Notes: generated by a model not told the origin, from the letters alone. Shown: positions 35,547-47,965, numbered from the stretch's first letter. The stretch is DNA of 64,000 nt from Blasia pusilla (GCA_050084515.1 CM114274.1:29760001-29824000), one strand, 5' to 3'. Made by a program: numbers and translations.

Positions 35547-36905
35547 ATGCCTCAAGCTGATTTCCAAGCTTCATGTTTCTTTTTGTATGTGGAAGTGGAA
35601 GAGCTCCAATATGATCGAGATGAGTTACATGAACGAGCTAGGCTAGGAGAGGAAAATTTAAATGATGGGAAACGCTTGATTTGGGACGCTATTCATGATA
35701 AACTCGAAACCATCATTGCGGGTGATAATGCTTCTGATACAAAATTTGTCTTCATTGACGGACCTGGTGGAATTGGAGAAACCTTCTTATATAATCTTCT
35801 TCTTGCAAGTGTACGAGGTGCTGGAGGGATAGCTTTAGCTGTCGCTCCATCAGGGATAGCTGCTTTGTTGTTAGATGGAGGACACACTGTGCATTCACGT
35901 TTCAAGATTCCCATCAACATAGATAAAAACTCTACTTGCAAGTAAGTGATCTGCCATTTAATGACTTTATAATTCTCTTAACGTGGTAAAGAGATATGTT
36001 GCCAAAAATATTTACATCTTTGAATACGTTGTTTGTAGTTTACCTGTTAGTAGCAAAGTTGCACGCTTGATTCAAAGGGTTTGGATTATCATATGGGATG
36101 AGGCAGCTATGACTCATCGCCATGCGTTTGAGGTTGTAAATAAGTCTATTCAAAATATCATGGGAGTGGTTTCCGCAAACTTGAGGAATATTTTGTTTGG
36201 TGGCAAATTAATAGTCTTTGGTGAGGATTTTTGCCAAGTCTTGCTAGGTTTTCGTTGTGGAGATCGTCCAAAAATTATTCATGCTACATTAAAAAGGTCA
36301 ACTTTATGGTCTCATGTGAAGGTAATGAAGCTTACAACAAATATGACAATTTAAAATTTGGAAGTGAACATGCGTGTACAACAACAAGCTTTTGCAAATT
36401 GGTTGTTGGAGGTTGGAGAGGGTCGTGTGCCTTTGCAATCTCACTTGGGAGAGGATTTTGTACAATTTCCAAATGATATGGTGACCAAGAGTAAGAGAAT
36501 AAATGATCTTATTGACAATGTCTACGGAAATGATCATGAAAAGTTTCGTGACATCAATTTTTTATGAGATACAACAATTCTTACACCAAAAATTGAGATG
36601 TTGATAACATCAATACAGAAGTCATGTCTCAATTCTATGGGGAGGTAATATTCATATCATTCTCCTCACACATTCCTTAATGATATTATTCATGAAAACT
36701 AACCTCAATTTTCTAATTACCATATCTTTGTTCTTTGCAAGAACATACTTACCTTAGTGTTGATTCTATTTCGGATGAGGGAATGAGTTATATCTATCCA
36801 ATTGAATTCTTAAATACTTATTTATCGTCAGGTTTACCACCGCTTTGTTTAAACTTGAAAATTGGTGCACCTATCATGCTTTTACAAAATTTGAATCTGG
36901 CGTAG
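35547..36905 (+). pseudogene. Helitron PIF1-like helicase with mutated Walker A
   Basis: The helicase starts near LNDGKRLIWDAI. The Walker A loop reads GPGGIGET at 35760-35783; the invariant lysine is Glu, coded by GAA at 35778-35780, one base from AAA. Downstream are IALAVAPSGIAALLLDGG, Walker B (IIIWDEAAM, about 36088-36114), FGGKLIVFGEDFCQVL, DNVYGNDHEKF and LSSGLPPLCLNLKIGAPIML. Stops at 36352 and 36565 break the frame. PIF1-type helicases of Helitrons unwind DNA during rolling-circle transposition; this one should not hydrolyse ATP. Confidence 0.85.
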
Positions 36906-36933
36906 AGAGAAGGAAGCAACAAGAGTTCTTGGG

Positions 36934-39900
36934 TTGAAGAAACTAAGGTGCCCGTGTAGTGAATGCAAAGGGATAAAATTGAGATTAGTACACATTGTAG
37001 AAAAGCACCTCATTAAAAATAAGAGATATCCTCCGAAACGAATCTGGGTAAATCCTGATGATTATGATTCATCAGACGAGGAGTGGAAATCAAATGAAGG
37101 CCACCATGGTGATAATCACGTTACTCTAGATCATAGTGATGTTATAACTGATTCAAATCAGTCATGTAGTGATCCACCGTTGGAAATTGACAAAACGTTA
37201 GATATCCATCGGATGATCAACGAGGCTTTCCATACCTTTGACATGGGACAAGTCCAAGATCTGCCAACAGAGATACAACTAGATGATAGAATCGAAGATG
37301 AGGATCAAGTGCCATTTGAGGTGGGGTTAGACGAATCTGAAAGGGGAGGTGGTGAGGAGGAATTGGCTACACAGTCTAAGGTGTTAAGGGATGCTTGTCA
37401 ACCCTTATTTACAGGTTCTAAAACTAGCAAACTTGCATTCACCATGTTGTTCTTAAACATATGTGGTACTCACAATGTCTCAAATATTGCTGTGGATGAG
37501 ATCCTAAAATTCCTGGCAGTGCAAGTCATGCCCAATGAGAATGTGGTTCCAAGAAACCACTGTGATGCTAAAACATTGATCAATAAGTTGGGTTTGAATT
37601 ATATTCAAATTCATTTTTGTCCCAATGGTTGTATGCTCTTCAATGGAGAGCATAAGGACTTGTTGAATTGCTCAAAGTGCAACTCCCCTCGATATAAGGT
37701 GCAAGGGAAAACAAAGATTGTTGTAAAGGTTCTCACACACTTTCCAATTATCCCACGGTTAAAACGTATGTATAGATGTAAGACCATAGTTGAACTAATG
37801 AAATGGACATCAGAAAACAAAAGTAGCGATGGTAAAGTGCGTCATGCTGGAGATTGTCGACAGTGGAAAGATATAGATGAGCGTTGGCCAGAGTTCATGA
37901 ACGAGCCTCGTAAGTGTCGATTAGGGCTCGCTTTAGATGGAGTAAATCCTTTTAGGGACAAGAGTTAAATTTGGTCAACTTGGCCTGTTATTTTGGTGAA
38001 CTACAATCTTCCACCATGGTTGTGTACAAAGAAATTCTTTCTCCAATTGGCTTTGATCAGTGTAAGGAGTTAGTGTCTTCTCATAACTTAGATGTGTATT
38101 TAGCTCCACTTGTAAACCAGTTTCAACTACTTTGGAAAGGAGTTGTTGCATATGATAGTTCTCTTCCTGAAGGCCAAGATAAGTTCCTTCTTAGAGCCAT
38201 GATCATATGGACTATTAGTGACTTTCCTGGGCTAGGTGTGGTCTCTAGCAAATGTACCAAGGGAAAACTGGCATGCTTGGTGTGTGGACCACAAGTAGAT
38301 TCATATTATTCTAAACCTTTGCATAAGCCAACATTTCAAGGCCATCGACGATATAAAGATAGGAATCATCCTTACAAGAAGATCCAATTTGCGCATCTTT
38401 TCAATTGACAGATTGAAAATCATCGAACGCCCAAGCGCGTGACCAATCATGACATATTGAGATGGGCCAAAATGAAGAAGATATTTGATGAAACGCCAAG
38501 ACCTTGGCACAAGAGGGGTGAGCAGGTTCTGGTTGATCCCTACAAAGTGTATGGGGTCCAACGAAAGAGCATTCTATTCGAACTGCCTTATTGGAAGGTG
38601 AGTAAAACGTATTGAAGATGATTGCATTTTTCCATACTTCTCCACACTTTCCATTTCTTATGGTAATTGTGTTGGTTCGATCACCTACTAGTTTCTTTTT
38701 TGAGTGCATGGATGAACCCGAAATTCACATTATTCCTTCTTGATAATTTTTCAGGATTTATTGATCCGTCATACCCTTGACATTATGCATTGTGAAAAAA
38801 ATGTTGCGGACAATATGTTGAAAGCCTTGTTTGGTATGAAAAACAAGGACTCGGTTCAAGTTAGGCAAGACATGGAGGTTAGGGGAATTAGATGTCACTT
38901 GTGGCTTCAAGCGCATCTTAGTAGAGCAAATGTCAAGTTAAAACCAAAGACATATTACGTGCTTACCCTTGAGGAGGTTAAGATATTTGCCGCTAGGGTA
39001 CAAAGTCTAAAAGTTCCTAGCGGTTATGCTGGCGCTTTACAAAAAAATCTGCTACGGAAGAAAGTGGGTGCACTTAAGTCCCATGACCATCATATTTTTA
39101 TGCAACAACTCTTACCATTCTTTTTGCGAGGACTCCTAAAAAGCCCAGTCAGGATGACTATCATACGGATGTCCAGAATTTTCTGACACCTTTGTGTTAA
39201 GACATACAACCTTGAGGATTTTGAATCCTTAAAAGAAGACGTTTCTACCACGCTTTGTCTCATGGAGATACACTTTCCCCCTTCCTTCTTTGATGTGATG
39301 ACTCACCTCCTTGTCCATTTTGTTGAAGAGCTTGATATTTGTGGCCCTGTTCCATGTTGGTGGATGTACCCTGTGGAGAGATATTTGGGTGTATTGAAGA
39401 ATTATGTCAGATCACATACCAGACCAGAAGGTTGTATGGCCGAAGGATATCTACTTGATGAGGCTCTTGGTTTAATCACCGAGTACATGCAAAACTATGA
39501 TGTCATACGAACAAGAGTTTGGGATGCGAGCGAGGACAAAGGAGTTATTGGCGAGGTGTTAGAAGGTGCCGGGACCAAGCGTCAAATGAGCTCTGAAATT
39601 CTTAAACATGCATATGTGCTCCACAATAGTGAATGTTTCACAATTTGGTTGGAGTAAGTACTAGTGTTATGTAAACTCTTTCCATCTAGTTTCCTTCTAG
39701 CCTTTCTATTTCTATCAAATCAGATTATTTGTCGAGGCAAGAAATAACTACCTTTTGTAGTTGATGGAGGGTGTTGGATTTTAAAAGTTTGTCATTGCTA
39801 ATTATTGTGCATAAAGTTGAGAGAGGAGGACAATGGGGATTCCACATTCTCTCAGTGGATCCGTCCAAAGATTATAGAATGGATAGCTTCCGGCCATGCC

Positions 39901-40629
39901 ATTGATGATATGGTTGTAAAATTGTCGGTCCCACCTTCTCGATTTTACTTGTCATACAAGAAGATGAAAGCTTATGGAAACCATTTTAGGGTAGATGATG
40001 GAAGTGATTACACAACCTTTGATTCGAGGATTGCATCAATCTTTGAATCTCATCCGTCGGAGGAAGCCATCGCAAACCATCACATGCCTTATGTTTGCTT
40101 CTTGTCTGATATTTTAGTTATGGATTATGGCCGGTTAGAGCAGCCCATTATCTTCATGAGGGGAAAATGGGTTCAATCTACATGGGGCTCCTGAGAACCC
40201 AACATGCTTTATGATGAGAATGGTTTCCTACTAGCCAACTTTAGAAAATTCCTACCCTTGAATTCTGATCCTTTTGTTTTTCCTAGCCAAGTAGAGCAAG
40301 TATTTTATGGAGATGTAGAAGATAGGCCAGGATGGAAAGTTGTTATGCAAAAACAAGCACGATCAAGAAGGGTAGTGGGGGAGAGTGTAGACTTATCAAG
40401 AAATGATAGCTTGCAACCTAGAGGGTTTGATGCTCACACGCAACTAGAGAGTGAAGTTCCTGACGTAACCTTGGTTGGGGCAATACAACTATCAGATGCA
40501 AAAATAGCACTAGCAAATATGGACTACAATACCATCAGTATAGAGGATGGAGATGAAGGACTATATGAGGCTCCTACATCTGAGGATGAGAAGGAGCAAA
40601 ATAGTAGCTCAGATAGTCAAGATGAATAG
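36934..40629 (+). pseudogene. TNP2-type CACTA transposase, broken
   Basis: The N-terminal part has the CPCSECKG zinc-like motif of the transposase-associated domain. The TNP2 domain follows with HFCPNGCMLF, NCSKCNSPRYK, LALDGVNPF, STWPVILVNYNLPPWLCTK, LDVYLAPLVNQFQLLWKGV and GKLACLVCG. Then come HTLDIMHCEKNVADNML, a DUF4218-like part (LPPSFFD-type 'FPPSFFDVMTHLLVHFVEE', WWMYPVERYLGVLKNYVR) and a DUF4216-like part (DPFVFPSQVEQVFYGDV). In-frame stops are TAA at about 37966 and TGA at about 40192, and the frame shifts near 38060. At least one real intron is likely around 38600-38750. The protein would excise and insert CACTA elements; it is not functional as it stands. The first residues of the usual N-terminus are missing. 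Confidence 0.85.
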
Positions 40630-40911
40630 TCAATTCATGAATGTTGGTGTTATTCTATATAAGTAGGGCAACAACTTTACCTTGTAAGGTTTTAAGTGAG
40701 GAGGATTGTCAATGATAATAGTATGCCTTGGAATTGTGAAAATTAAGTTTTTCTAAATGTATTTTTTGGATTTTGGATCTATCTGTTTTAGGTACTTTAC
40801 CCAACTTGATGACATATATCTTTTTTAGAAAAAATTCCTAGAGAAGTACTTACAATTGGACCTTATTTGTAGTTTGACATCGGTTCCAATTTCAATAGCG
40901 TTTGAATAATC

Positions 40912-43900
40912 ATGCCATCGGAGGTGGGCAGAGACTCTGGGACTGATGACAAGACCCCCATTGTAGAGGAAAGTCCGAGCAGTAAATACGATCGACTACG
41001 TGAGGAGCGTGTGGCTTTTGTGAGAGAGGCGACAAAGAAACTTGGGGAGGATTTTCGGTAAGAAGTACTCTTTGAACTTGCACTTTGCTGGACTTACTTT
41101 ATAATGGTTTAGGTTTTCATCCTTTGTGACTATAATCTTACTAAAATTAGATGGATTGGTGGTAAATTTGGTTTGAAGGAGAGTTCTTCCACCTCTTAAC
41201 CAGCCTGTTCTTCAAAAGAGAGCAAGAACCAGCGAGGGTGCTTGTTCATCAACTCCAAAGGTATATAATACTCAGAGTGTTGCAGCACAGAAAACAATTA
41301 TGTCGGAGGACTCATCAAATGATGAAGAGAAAGGGTTCAATAGTTATAGTGAGTCTGATAAAGACTATGATGCAACACCTCAACCATCTTCCCCTGAAGA
41401 TTTAGAAGAGATACGAGTAGCCAAGGGGAAGTCTCCATTAAGGTGGAAGAAGAATCGTGGCAAGGCGGGTAAAGAATGTGTAAGTAACAAGTCTCTTAAT
41501 TGCAAACATTGAAATACTTGCATAGAACTTTATTAGTTCATAGCTTCTTTCTTGCATATACTAAAATGACTCACTTAGATGAAATTGTTTGGCGATAGCG
41601 TCCTAGTCCAGGCAAGAAGCAAAAAGAAAGCGAGAAGAATCCACTTTCCCATCTTATCGGAGTCCTACAATGGCCGATTCCTGGGATTTACCCAGGGTTC
41701 CATATGCCCACACAAAGGCCTTCGGCCATGTCAGGTACTCAAAAGGATCCTAAACACCTGCCATAATGTCTCATGAAGTTAGAAGTTTGAGCAAGGGGTC
41801 ATTTTTGCAGGATCCATGAGCGCTTACAAGCATATTGTTGATGCATATTGAAGTATGGCATGCAGGTTCTATTCCTCCTGGATGGGGCCAACCCCTTGGC
41901 TTCTTTGGTGGACATTTCTTTGCCCCAAATCCTGGACTTTGAGTTCCACTAAAGATCACCAACCTGGTCCACTTGGTAAGATAAGTCACTGTATTAATGG
42001 GGTCACATTATGTTTGATTGGACCATGTAGTAAGGAGAGGGATTCTGATTTTTCTAAAGTGTAGAAGTGGGAAAGTGGGTGTAGAATCATTTGTTAAAGG
42101 GATGAAGAGAAAGGAGGATTATAATGCATGGAAGGCGGCCAGCAAGATTCGAGAGCGAGGTGGGCTAAAACTCTTGGTTGAGGTCACAACAGAGGGTGAG
42201 ATAGTATATGGTTGTGACGGAAAAAGTAGTTGGTACGATGAAGTAAAGGTTGCAGTGCATGGACACTTAGACATCAGCATTGTTGATGTTGCTAAACAAA
42301 CATATACAGATTTGCAAGATGTGCGTAGGGATGTTGATGCCCACTATGAATACACGGGGGGGGTGAACTTAGTGAGAAATTTTGGCGAGACTCTGTCCAA
42401 GAACTAATGAAGAGAGAGAGGGCTCGATTGAAGAGGATGTGGATAGAGGCACAGTGTTCTCCCAAATGCCCCTCTCCACCGGATGTGAATCCTAATAGTT
42501 GGGAAAGTTTGAAATCATATTGGTTGTCTCCCAAAGGACAAAAAAAATCTAAGCGTATGAAGGCCAATCGCTCAAAGGTGGAGAATCCCAATCCCAATGG
42601 AAGGCGTGATTATGCAGGAGCAAAGCACACTCTGGTAAACTTTAGCTTTTGTTCTCAGTATCTCTTCCAGCAAGTTTACATTCTGTTTCTAGATCTTCTA
42701 CACATCTTAAGCTTAAATTGCAATCCTAACTTGATTTGATGGAATGTAGCGGAAAGAGATGGGTGGGAGAAGTCCATCACTACAAGACATTGAGTAGTCT
42801 TTAGATGCAGGAAAAGCATCCCCGAGCCAAGCAATTGTTAATAAGGTAAGATAATTTGTGACCTTCTTGATAATTATGTTACAAAAAATAGAAGTTGTCT
42901 TGGCATAATATTCTTAATTGGCTTGTTGCATGACGTTGCTACACTTTCAAAAGTTGACTTGCTATATGTTATCCAAAATTGGCTTGCTGTAAAATTCTCG
43001 TAAAATTTCAGAAGTTGTCTTGCTGTGTGCTATTCAAAATTGGCTTGTCGTAATTTTTTCTTACAAATTCATAAGTTGTCTTGGCATAGTATTCAAAATT
43101 GGCCTTATGTAAAGTGAAATTACAAATAGAGAAGTTTCTTTAGCATAGTATGGTGAATTGGCTTGCTGTAAAGTGAACTTAGAAGTTGGTCATGTGACCT
43201 AATATTGTATCTTCATCCATTTTTTCTAACCAAAAAATATCTCACTTGTATGTTGGTATTGTTTCTTAGAGTGGTTTATCCACCTTGACAGATAGGATAC
43301 AAGTGGTGGAAAATGACTTGGGTGGTCTCAAATCAAGCATGGAAATCTTGATGGGAATGATGACAGAACTAAAGGGTATGGTAAGTAAGGGACAAAAAAA
43401 TACACCACCTCCTCCACAACCAGTTGAGATCCCTGAGGTTGTGGTGATCCCAAAAATTTCCAATTCTATTCTTGATCCTCTCGGCGAGAACATCGCATCT
43501 ATTGAAGTTCAAGCATCTTCTTCACTTGACATTCTTATAGAGAGACAAGATACTATGCCTATCTCTACTCTACAAAAACCTCAGGAAGTTATCTCTATGC
43601 CCAAGAATGTACAGTGTGTCTCTATTGGCATGGAGGAGACTCGTGAATCCGTGCTTGCTGCCCCTAAAGATCCTCAACAAGAATCTAGAATGGTTGTGGA
43701 GCCACTTCAAAATCTTGTTGGGGATAAAAAAAAAAGGAAAAAGAATTGAAGCAAAAAAGCAAGCCCACGAGGAAGGGTTCAATGCTTCTCGAGAGGAAAG
43801 AAATAAATATGGTGAGTCAATTCTGTAACTCTATGTGATCTGAACCTTTATATGATCTTAGATTTTTAGTTTGATTCAATAAGATTGTAGTATTAAAAGA

Positions 43901-44381
43901 ACTTGTGGTTCAATTTTTGCGTTGATGACTTAATTGATTGCAGCAAGTGAGCTATACATGCAACATTCCAAGCCCTAGTTGGAGTTTCATGAAGGTACAA
44001 TTTTCAGATTGACAGTAAAAAAATGCTTTATCTACCTATATATATATGATTCAGGTGATTTCTTATGGGTTGATTCATTGCATTGTGTGGCTTTTGCAGT
44101 TGAGTATAGGAGATACAATCTTTCTATCACAGAGCTGAAGAGGTTGGGAACATGTAGGCATTGGACGCATATCAAGCATTGTTGGTAGGGATTCTTGTCA
44201 TGGAAAAATTATTCCATTGGGACTTGTCAAAGTGGATGTATTGACCATCATTGATGGAGATGTAGAGCTTCCATTTCCAAACCTGGAAGATGATCCCCCC
44301 CACACACTTCTGGCGCATGCTTCTGGCACTAGCGTCTTATCGCCAGAGAAATCAGTGAAGAAGATTTCACTCCGAAGTTAG
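40912..44381 (+). pseudogene. CACTA second ORF (Transposase_24/DUF8039-like), multi-exon
   Basis: A first exon from ATG at 40912 ends at a GTAAG donor near 41059. Acidic, Ser-rich sequence (SEDSSNDEEKGFNSYSESDK) follows. The Ptta/En/Spm-type part is at 42407-42633 with RLKRMWIEAQ, WESLKSYWLSPKGQKKSKRM and KANRSKVENPNP. A predicted coiled segment starts at 43267 (LTDRIQVVENDLGGLKSSM). The C-terminus at about 44140-44381 (GRISGRDSCHGKIIPLG, ELPFPNLEDD) resembles the DUF8039 module of CACTA second ORFs. The usual central part is not recognisable, and TAG at about 42796 and TAG at 43976 interrupt reading, so I take it as decayed. Confidence 0.65.
42891..43181 (+). repeat. Intronic minisatellite, five units of ~60 bp
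   Basis: GAAGTTGTCTTG-like unit starts are at 42891, 42951, 43011, 43072 and 43131, with a sixth partial start near 43182. Each unit carries an AAAATTGGCTTGCTGTAA-like second half. The array lies between the Transposase_24 exon and the coiled-coil exon of the CACTA second gene. Confidence 0.75.
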
Positions 44382-45470
44382 TTAGGGCTCCTTTCTTTTT
44401 CCATGATGGCTCTACATTTTGTTCTAGTTGAGGAAATCTTCCATTTTTTGTTGATCCTCTATGGAATAAAGCTAGATTATGTGTGAACAAATGATTGTAT
44501 GCATTCACTGTTAAAAATGTTATGGTTTGCTCGATGTCATGCTTCTCATAAATGATGTGCAACCACACAACTCAATGTATTGAAATGAGTGTATGTGAGA
44601 CATTCATTCCTAAAGAAATTAATAGTCAGTTCAATGTACAGAAACAATCAAACAACAATAAAAGAAATAATCTTAATAACATAATGAAACTAGACCTAGT
44701 TTTTAAGCAGATTCCAACACTGTAGAACAAAAAAAGAATGACTATACTTAGTTATACTTATACAAAAAGAAAGGACCACTAGTTATTTATCAAATACCAA
44801 AATTTTACATTTAGAAAGAATGACTATTTAGTTTCAATTATACAACCAGACACGTCCACGTGATACTCAATGGATTGATGACTAGGATTCTATCCACTTG
44901 TACACTTTCCAACTCAGCGTTAAAAATCTATGCCAACGTGTCATTTTGACACTAGAAATTCTATATGACGAGTCCTTTGATACTACTTGTTTTCTAGTTA
45001 TAAGTTAGTGTTATTAGTCCGGGAGAACTAAATTGAGTATTAAATTATAGTGGTTTTTGGATTTAAATCCTTCTAGTGATCGCCCCTGACCAATAGGCAA
45101 AGAGGACCTAGGAGACATATTCAATGTGATCAATATGGATTTGGATTTATCTAAACCCTCTTTAAGGGCATCAACTACCAGCTCACTAGTTTGAATCAAT
45201 GAATAGTCAAATAGGTTAGGAGCATCTTTTCCTACACCTTACGGATGGAGAGTTCCCCACACATTATCTTCCTTTGGGTGAGACCGGCCAATCTTTAATC
45301 CTTTGGGTCCAAATTCCAAGCAATCCAGTCTCTTCAATCCCACTACACTATCCAACAAAGACCCAGAATCATAGTTGCGTTCATGGTCACTCATTCCACC
45401 TACCTTGCTAAAGAAAATCTCACAACAATAAGATCCTAGGAGGTGAAATAGAACTAGCAGTATGGATATT
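44382..45470. other. CACTA 3' region and spacer
   Basis: Up to the candidate terminus at 45078 this is probably non-coding CACTA 3' sequence. From 45079 to 45470 I see only short frames (under 80 codons) and no recognised feature. Confidence 0.4.
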
Positions 45471-46165
45471 TGTATCACGTCTTTTAGGATAGATCCGTGA
45501 GATCTAGTAGAGCGCCTTCATGAGTAGTGGAGGACAGACTTAGTAGGTCTTGCTGAGGCCCCGGGAAACCTGAGAGAGCAGGCTTTCCTTTTGTTTCGGC
45601 TCATTTGGAGCCATATTGAGGAACTTACTATTTTAGGTAAGTACCATTTTGAGTATATGATCGACTTTGTATTTTTGGTAAGTGGGCCTTGACATCCTGC
45701 ATCAGGTCAAGAGCCAAGGAGGAGACTTGGCAGCATAGGTTACCATGGAGAGAGCTTGGGAGAGGGGAGGGGTATACCTCAAGGAGAGAGAGCTTGAGAG
45801 CTCATTCTTTCTTTGTTGAACCTCTTGGCACGAGGCCACGGACCTATGGTCCCTTGCGTTGTGAGTGTAACCCAAGCCTCTCATTAGGAGAGTGGATTCG
45901 GTTTGACATTGAGAGAGACATGTGAGAGTGCACACATGTGAGAACTATGGTGTAGTGAGAGAGATTGGATCTTATTTTATTGGAGATATTTTGGTACTTC
46001 TTGTGTCGTTGTTTGGATGCCATGAGTTAGCATGGGATTGTGCGTGTTTGTGTGGGTGTTCTGTGACAAAGATGTATGTTGTGTAGCAATGTGTATGTGC
46101 ACGACACTTGTCACAAAAAGCACATATTAGTAATACAATAAAATGGCAAGACATGTTAAAATCAT
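45471..46165 (+). mobile_element. LTR-like repeat family A, copy 3 (longest)
   Basis: It begins TGTATCACGTCTTTTAGG and matches 18001-18538 closely. It then continues through GGAGATATTTTGGTACTTC, which the inverted copy at 1286-1890 also has, into a GTTGTGTAGCAATG stretch shared with that copy. No coding sequence is present. A gypsy-like LTR/gag segment (B) follows about 540 bp later, the same order as at 18-19.3 kb. Confidence 0.7.
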
Positions 46166-46699
46166 GGAAAGCTTGCACTGATATCATGTTCTTCTATGTC
46201 ATAGATCCTACACTCCCTATCACAGAATGATCACCATGTGTGAGCCAAAGTCTCCAGAGTTGAAAGAACCACGACACTTTAGATGCCAAAACTACACAAC
46301 TCCTCAAGTCATGGTTACGTGAGAAGAAAATATCAATGTAATCACCACAAACCTCTGGGTAGAGTTGGTCCCCTAGGCTTTAGCATGACGAAAATTCATT
46401 CTCTCAAACATATCTTGCAAACAGGCTTGCACTCTTTTTGAAGCAATTCCTTGAGGCATAGCCCAATTCTGCCTGTTAGTCCTATTCACATCATCCCACT
46501 TTAAGCCATATTCATGAATTTTGTATTGGTTATAGACATTTGTAACATGTCATTATTTACAATGACAGTAGAGGATTGTCATGGGTAGTGAATTTTTATG
46601 GGATGAAAAGTTTTGGAGATGGGGAAGAATCATATCTTATGACAAGGGATGAGAGATACTTCTAAGTTAGACATCCAAAAATATAACTATGGAGGAATA
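46166..46699. other. Spacer between family A copy 3 and element B
   Basis: No gene or known motif is seen. It occupies the position corresponding to 18539-19090, but I see no clear similarity between the two stretches. Confidence 0.35.
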
Positions 46700-47965
46700 G
46701 TTGTCAACCATCCCGCCACCGGAAAAGTGATCAACTGTCACCGTCAACGGTCTACCGTCCACCGTCAGCCGCCGCCACCGCCTCTTAGCGCTGCTTAGAT
46801 CCGTGTTCGGCCATGATCCACCCTTGGTTGCCATTGCCACCATTACGGAGTGGAGGATCTTCCACGACCACTGTTGATTCTCAAACTTGCGCCGCGACCA
46901 CGTACTTTGCTTTGGTCGCCACCCTCATCGCAGTTTCGTCATCAACAAGTGATGGCAGGTAACCTCGGGTAATAGTGTTTGAGTTTTCATTTCATTTTGA
47001 TATGTTGTGATTGATAGCCGCTCAACATTGATCGAGTACCGTTCCGTGACGCCCGTAGCCGCAACGCGTTGCCGATTGCCGTGCCGTGCCACTCGTGGCC
47101 GCATCACACCGTATCGATCGCGGAGCCGCTCCTTCACTAAGGAGCAGAGCGTTTGAATTGCTGATTGAGGAGGGTATGCCGCCGAGTGTGGCATCCCATT
47201 CCCGAATGCCATACCGTTTGAAGCCGTTCCGTGTTGCCAGTGCCGCACCGGCCCGGGGACCTACACCGCACATCGAGGAGGTTTGAGCAGCGTTAGTACG
47301 AGAGAAGTACGACTTGCCGATTGGAGGAGTTATCTTCACGACCGAGTTGGGATCGAGATTTGCAGTTGCCGAGGAGCGACATCAATATTATTGTCAGGTT
47401 ACCCATTCTAGTCTCCTATCCTACACGTGTGAGGGATTTCTAGGTATTGAGAAGTTATTTGGGATATTGGGTTTCATGTTGATGCTAGGAGCATCAATGA
47501 TGTATGGCTTTAGGGAACATAGACCTGTGTGGGATGTCCAGAGTTGAGGATGGTTTGATGAGACGATAGATTAGTGATTTGCCGCACCACGATGCTTATT
47601 GCCGCACAAAATATCCACCGTATATATTGAGTGGTCCTACCAGTTGGGCGTACGAGATGGACGACCGGGGTAGAGGACCGCGTAGATTTTCGGGTGCTGT
47701 AGGCACCATAGAGCTAGACAACTTCATTGCGGAGTTTAGGATTTGGTGTGACTCACAACAGGCTAGGAACTCTAGAGAGTTCAACCCGTTTACAACATGG
47801 AATGGTATGTTCTAGCATTTAGAAGGGGCGCCCATGGACGATTACCATGAGTTCTCCCACAGATATGCCTAGGAGATTGAGGCATGGCGACTCTACTATG
47901 ATCCATACTATGTGTCATGGATGGAGCCGTTCCCATATAAGGAGGAGGAGTCAAGAGAGGCTAAT
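46700..47965 (+). mobile_element. Gypsy-like element B, copy 1 (truncated in gag)
   Basis: It matches 59341-60800 in order: ACGACCACTGTTGATT, GTGACGCCCGTAG, GATCGCGGAGCCGCTCC, CATCGAGGAG, CGACCGAGTTGGG, GGACCGCGTAG/GAACCGCGTAG and the gag start with DRGRGPRRFSGAVGTIELDN and QQARNSREFNPF. Compared with copy 2 it lacks about 250 bp near 47630. The gag frame has TAG at 47813 and the match ends near 47965. Only the N-terminal gag remains. Confidence 0.65.

Larger units (their letters stand above)
32654..36905 (+). mobile_element. Decayed Helitron (Rep-helicase), 3' end lost
   Basis: The pieces in order are a Helitron-like N-terminal region, the Rep HUH and tyrosine motifs, and a PIF1-type helicase. 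Several frameshifts, stops, an internal deletion and a Walker A substitution show that it is non-autonomous. The helicase reaches the late LSSGLPPLCLNLKIGAPIML motif near 36830-36885 and then runs directly into CACTA sequence, so the 3' CTRR terminus and hairpin are missing. Boundaries are those of the coding remains and not of the original element. Confidence 0.85.
36906..45078 (+). mobile_element. CACTA (En/Spm, TNP2-type) transposon, two decayed genes
   Basis: The element carries a TNP2-type transposase gene and a second gene of the Transposase_24 type, in the usual order and orientation. A candidate right terminus is CTTCTAGTG at 45070-45078, whose complement CACTAGAAG equals the start of the terminus at 19337. 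No CACTA start is visible on the left; the sequence joins the Helitron helicase at about 36906. Both genes have stop codons and frameshifts. Confidence 0.8.

Noticed and set aside
45058-45080. Possible tRNA B-box (GGATTTAAATCC)
   Set aside because: There is no A-box or cloverleaf around it; it sits beside the candidate CACTA terminus.
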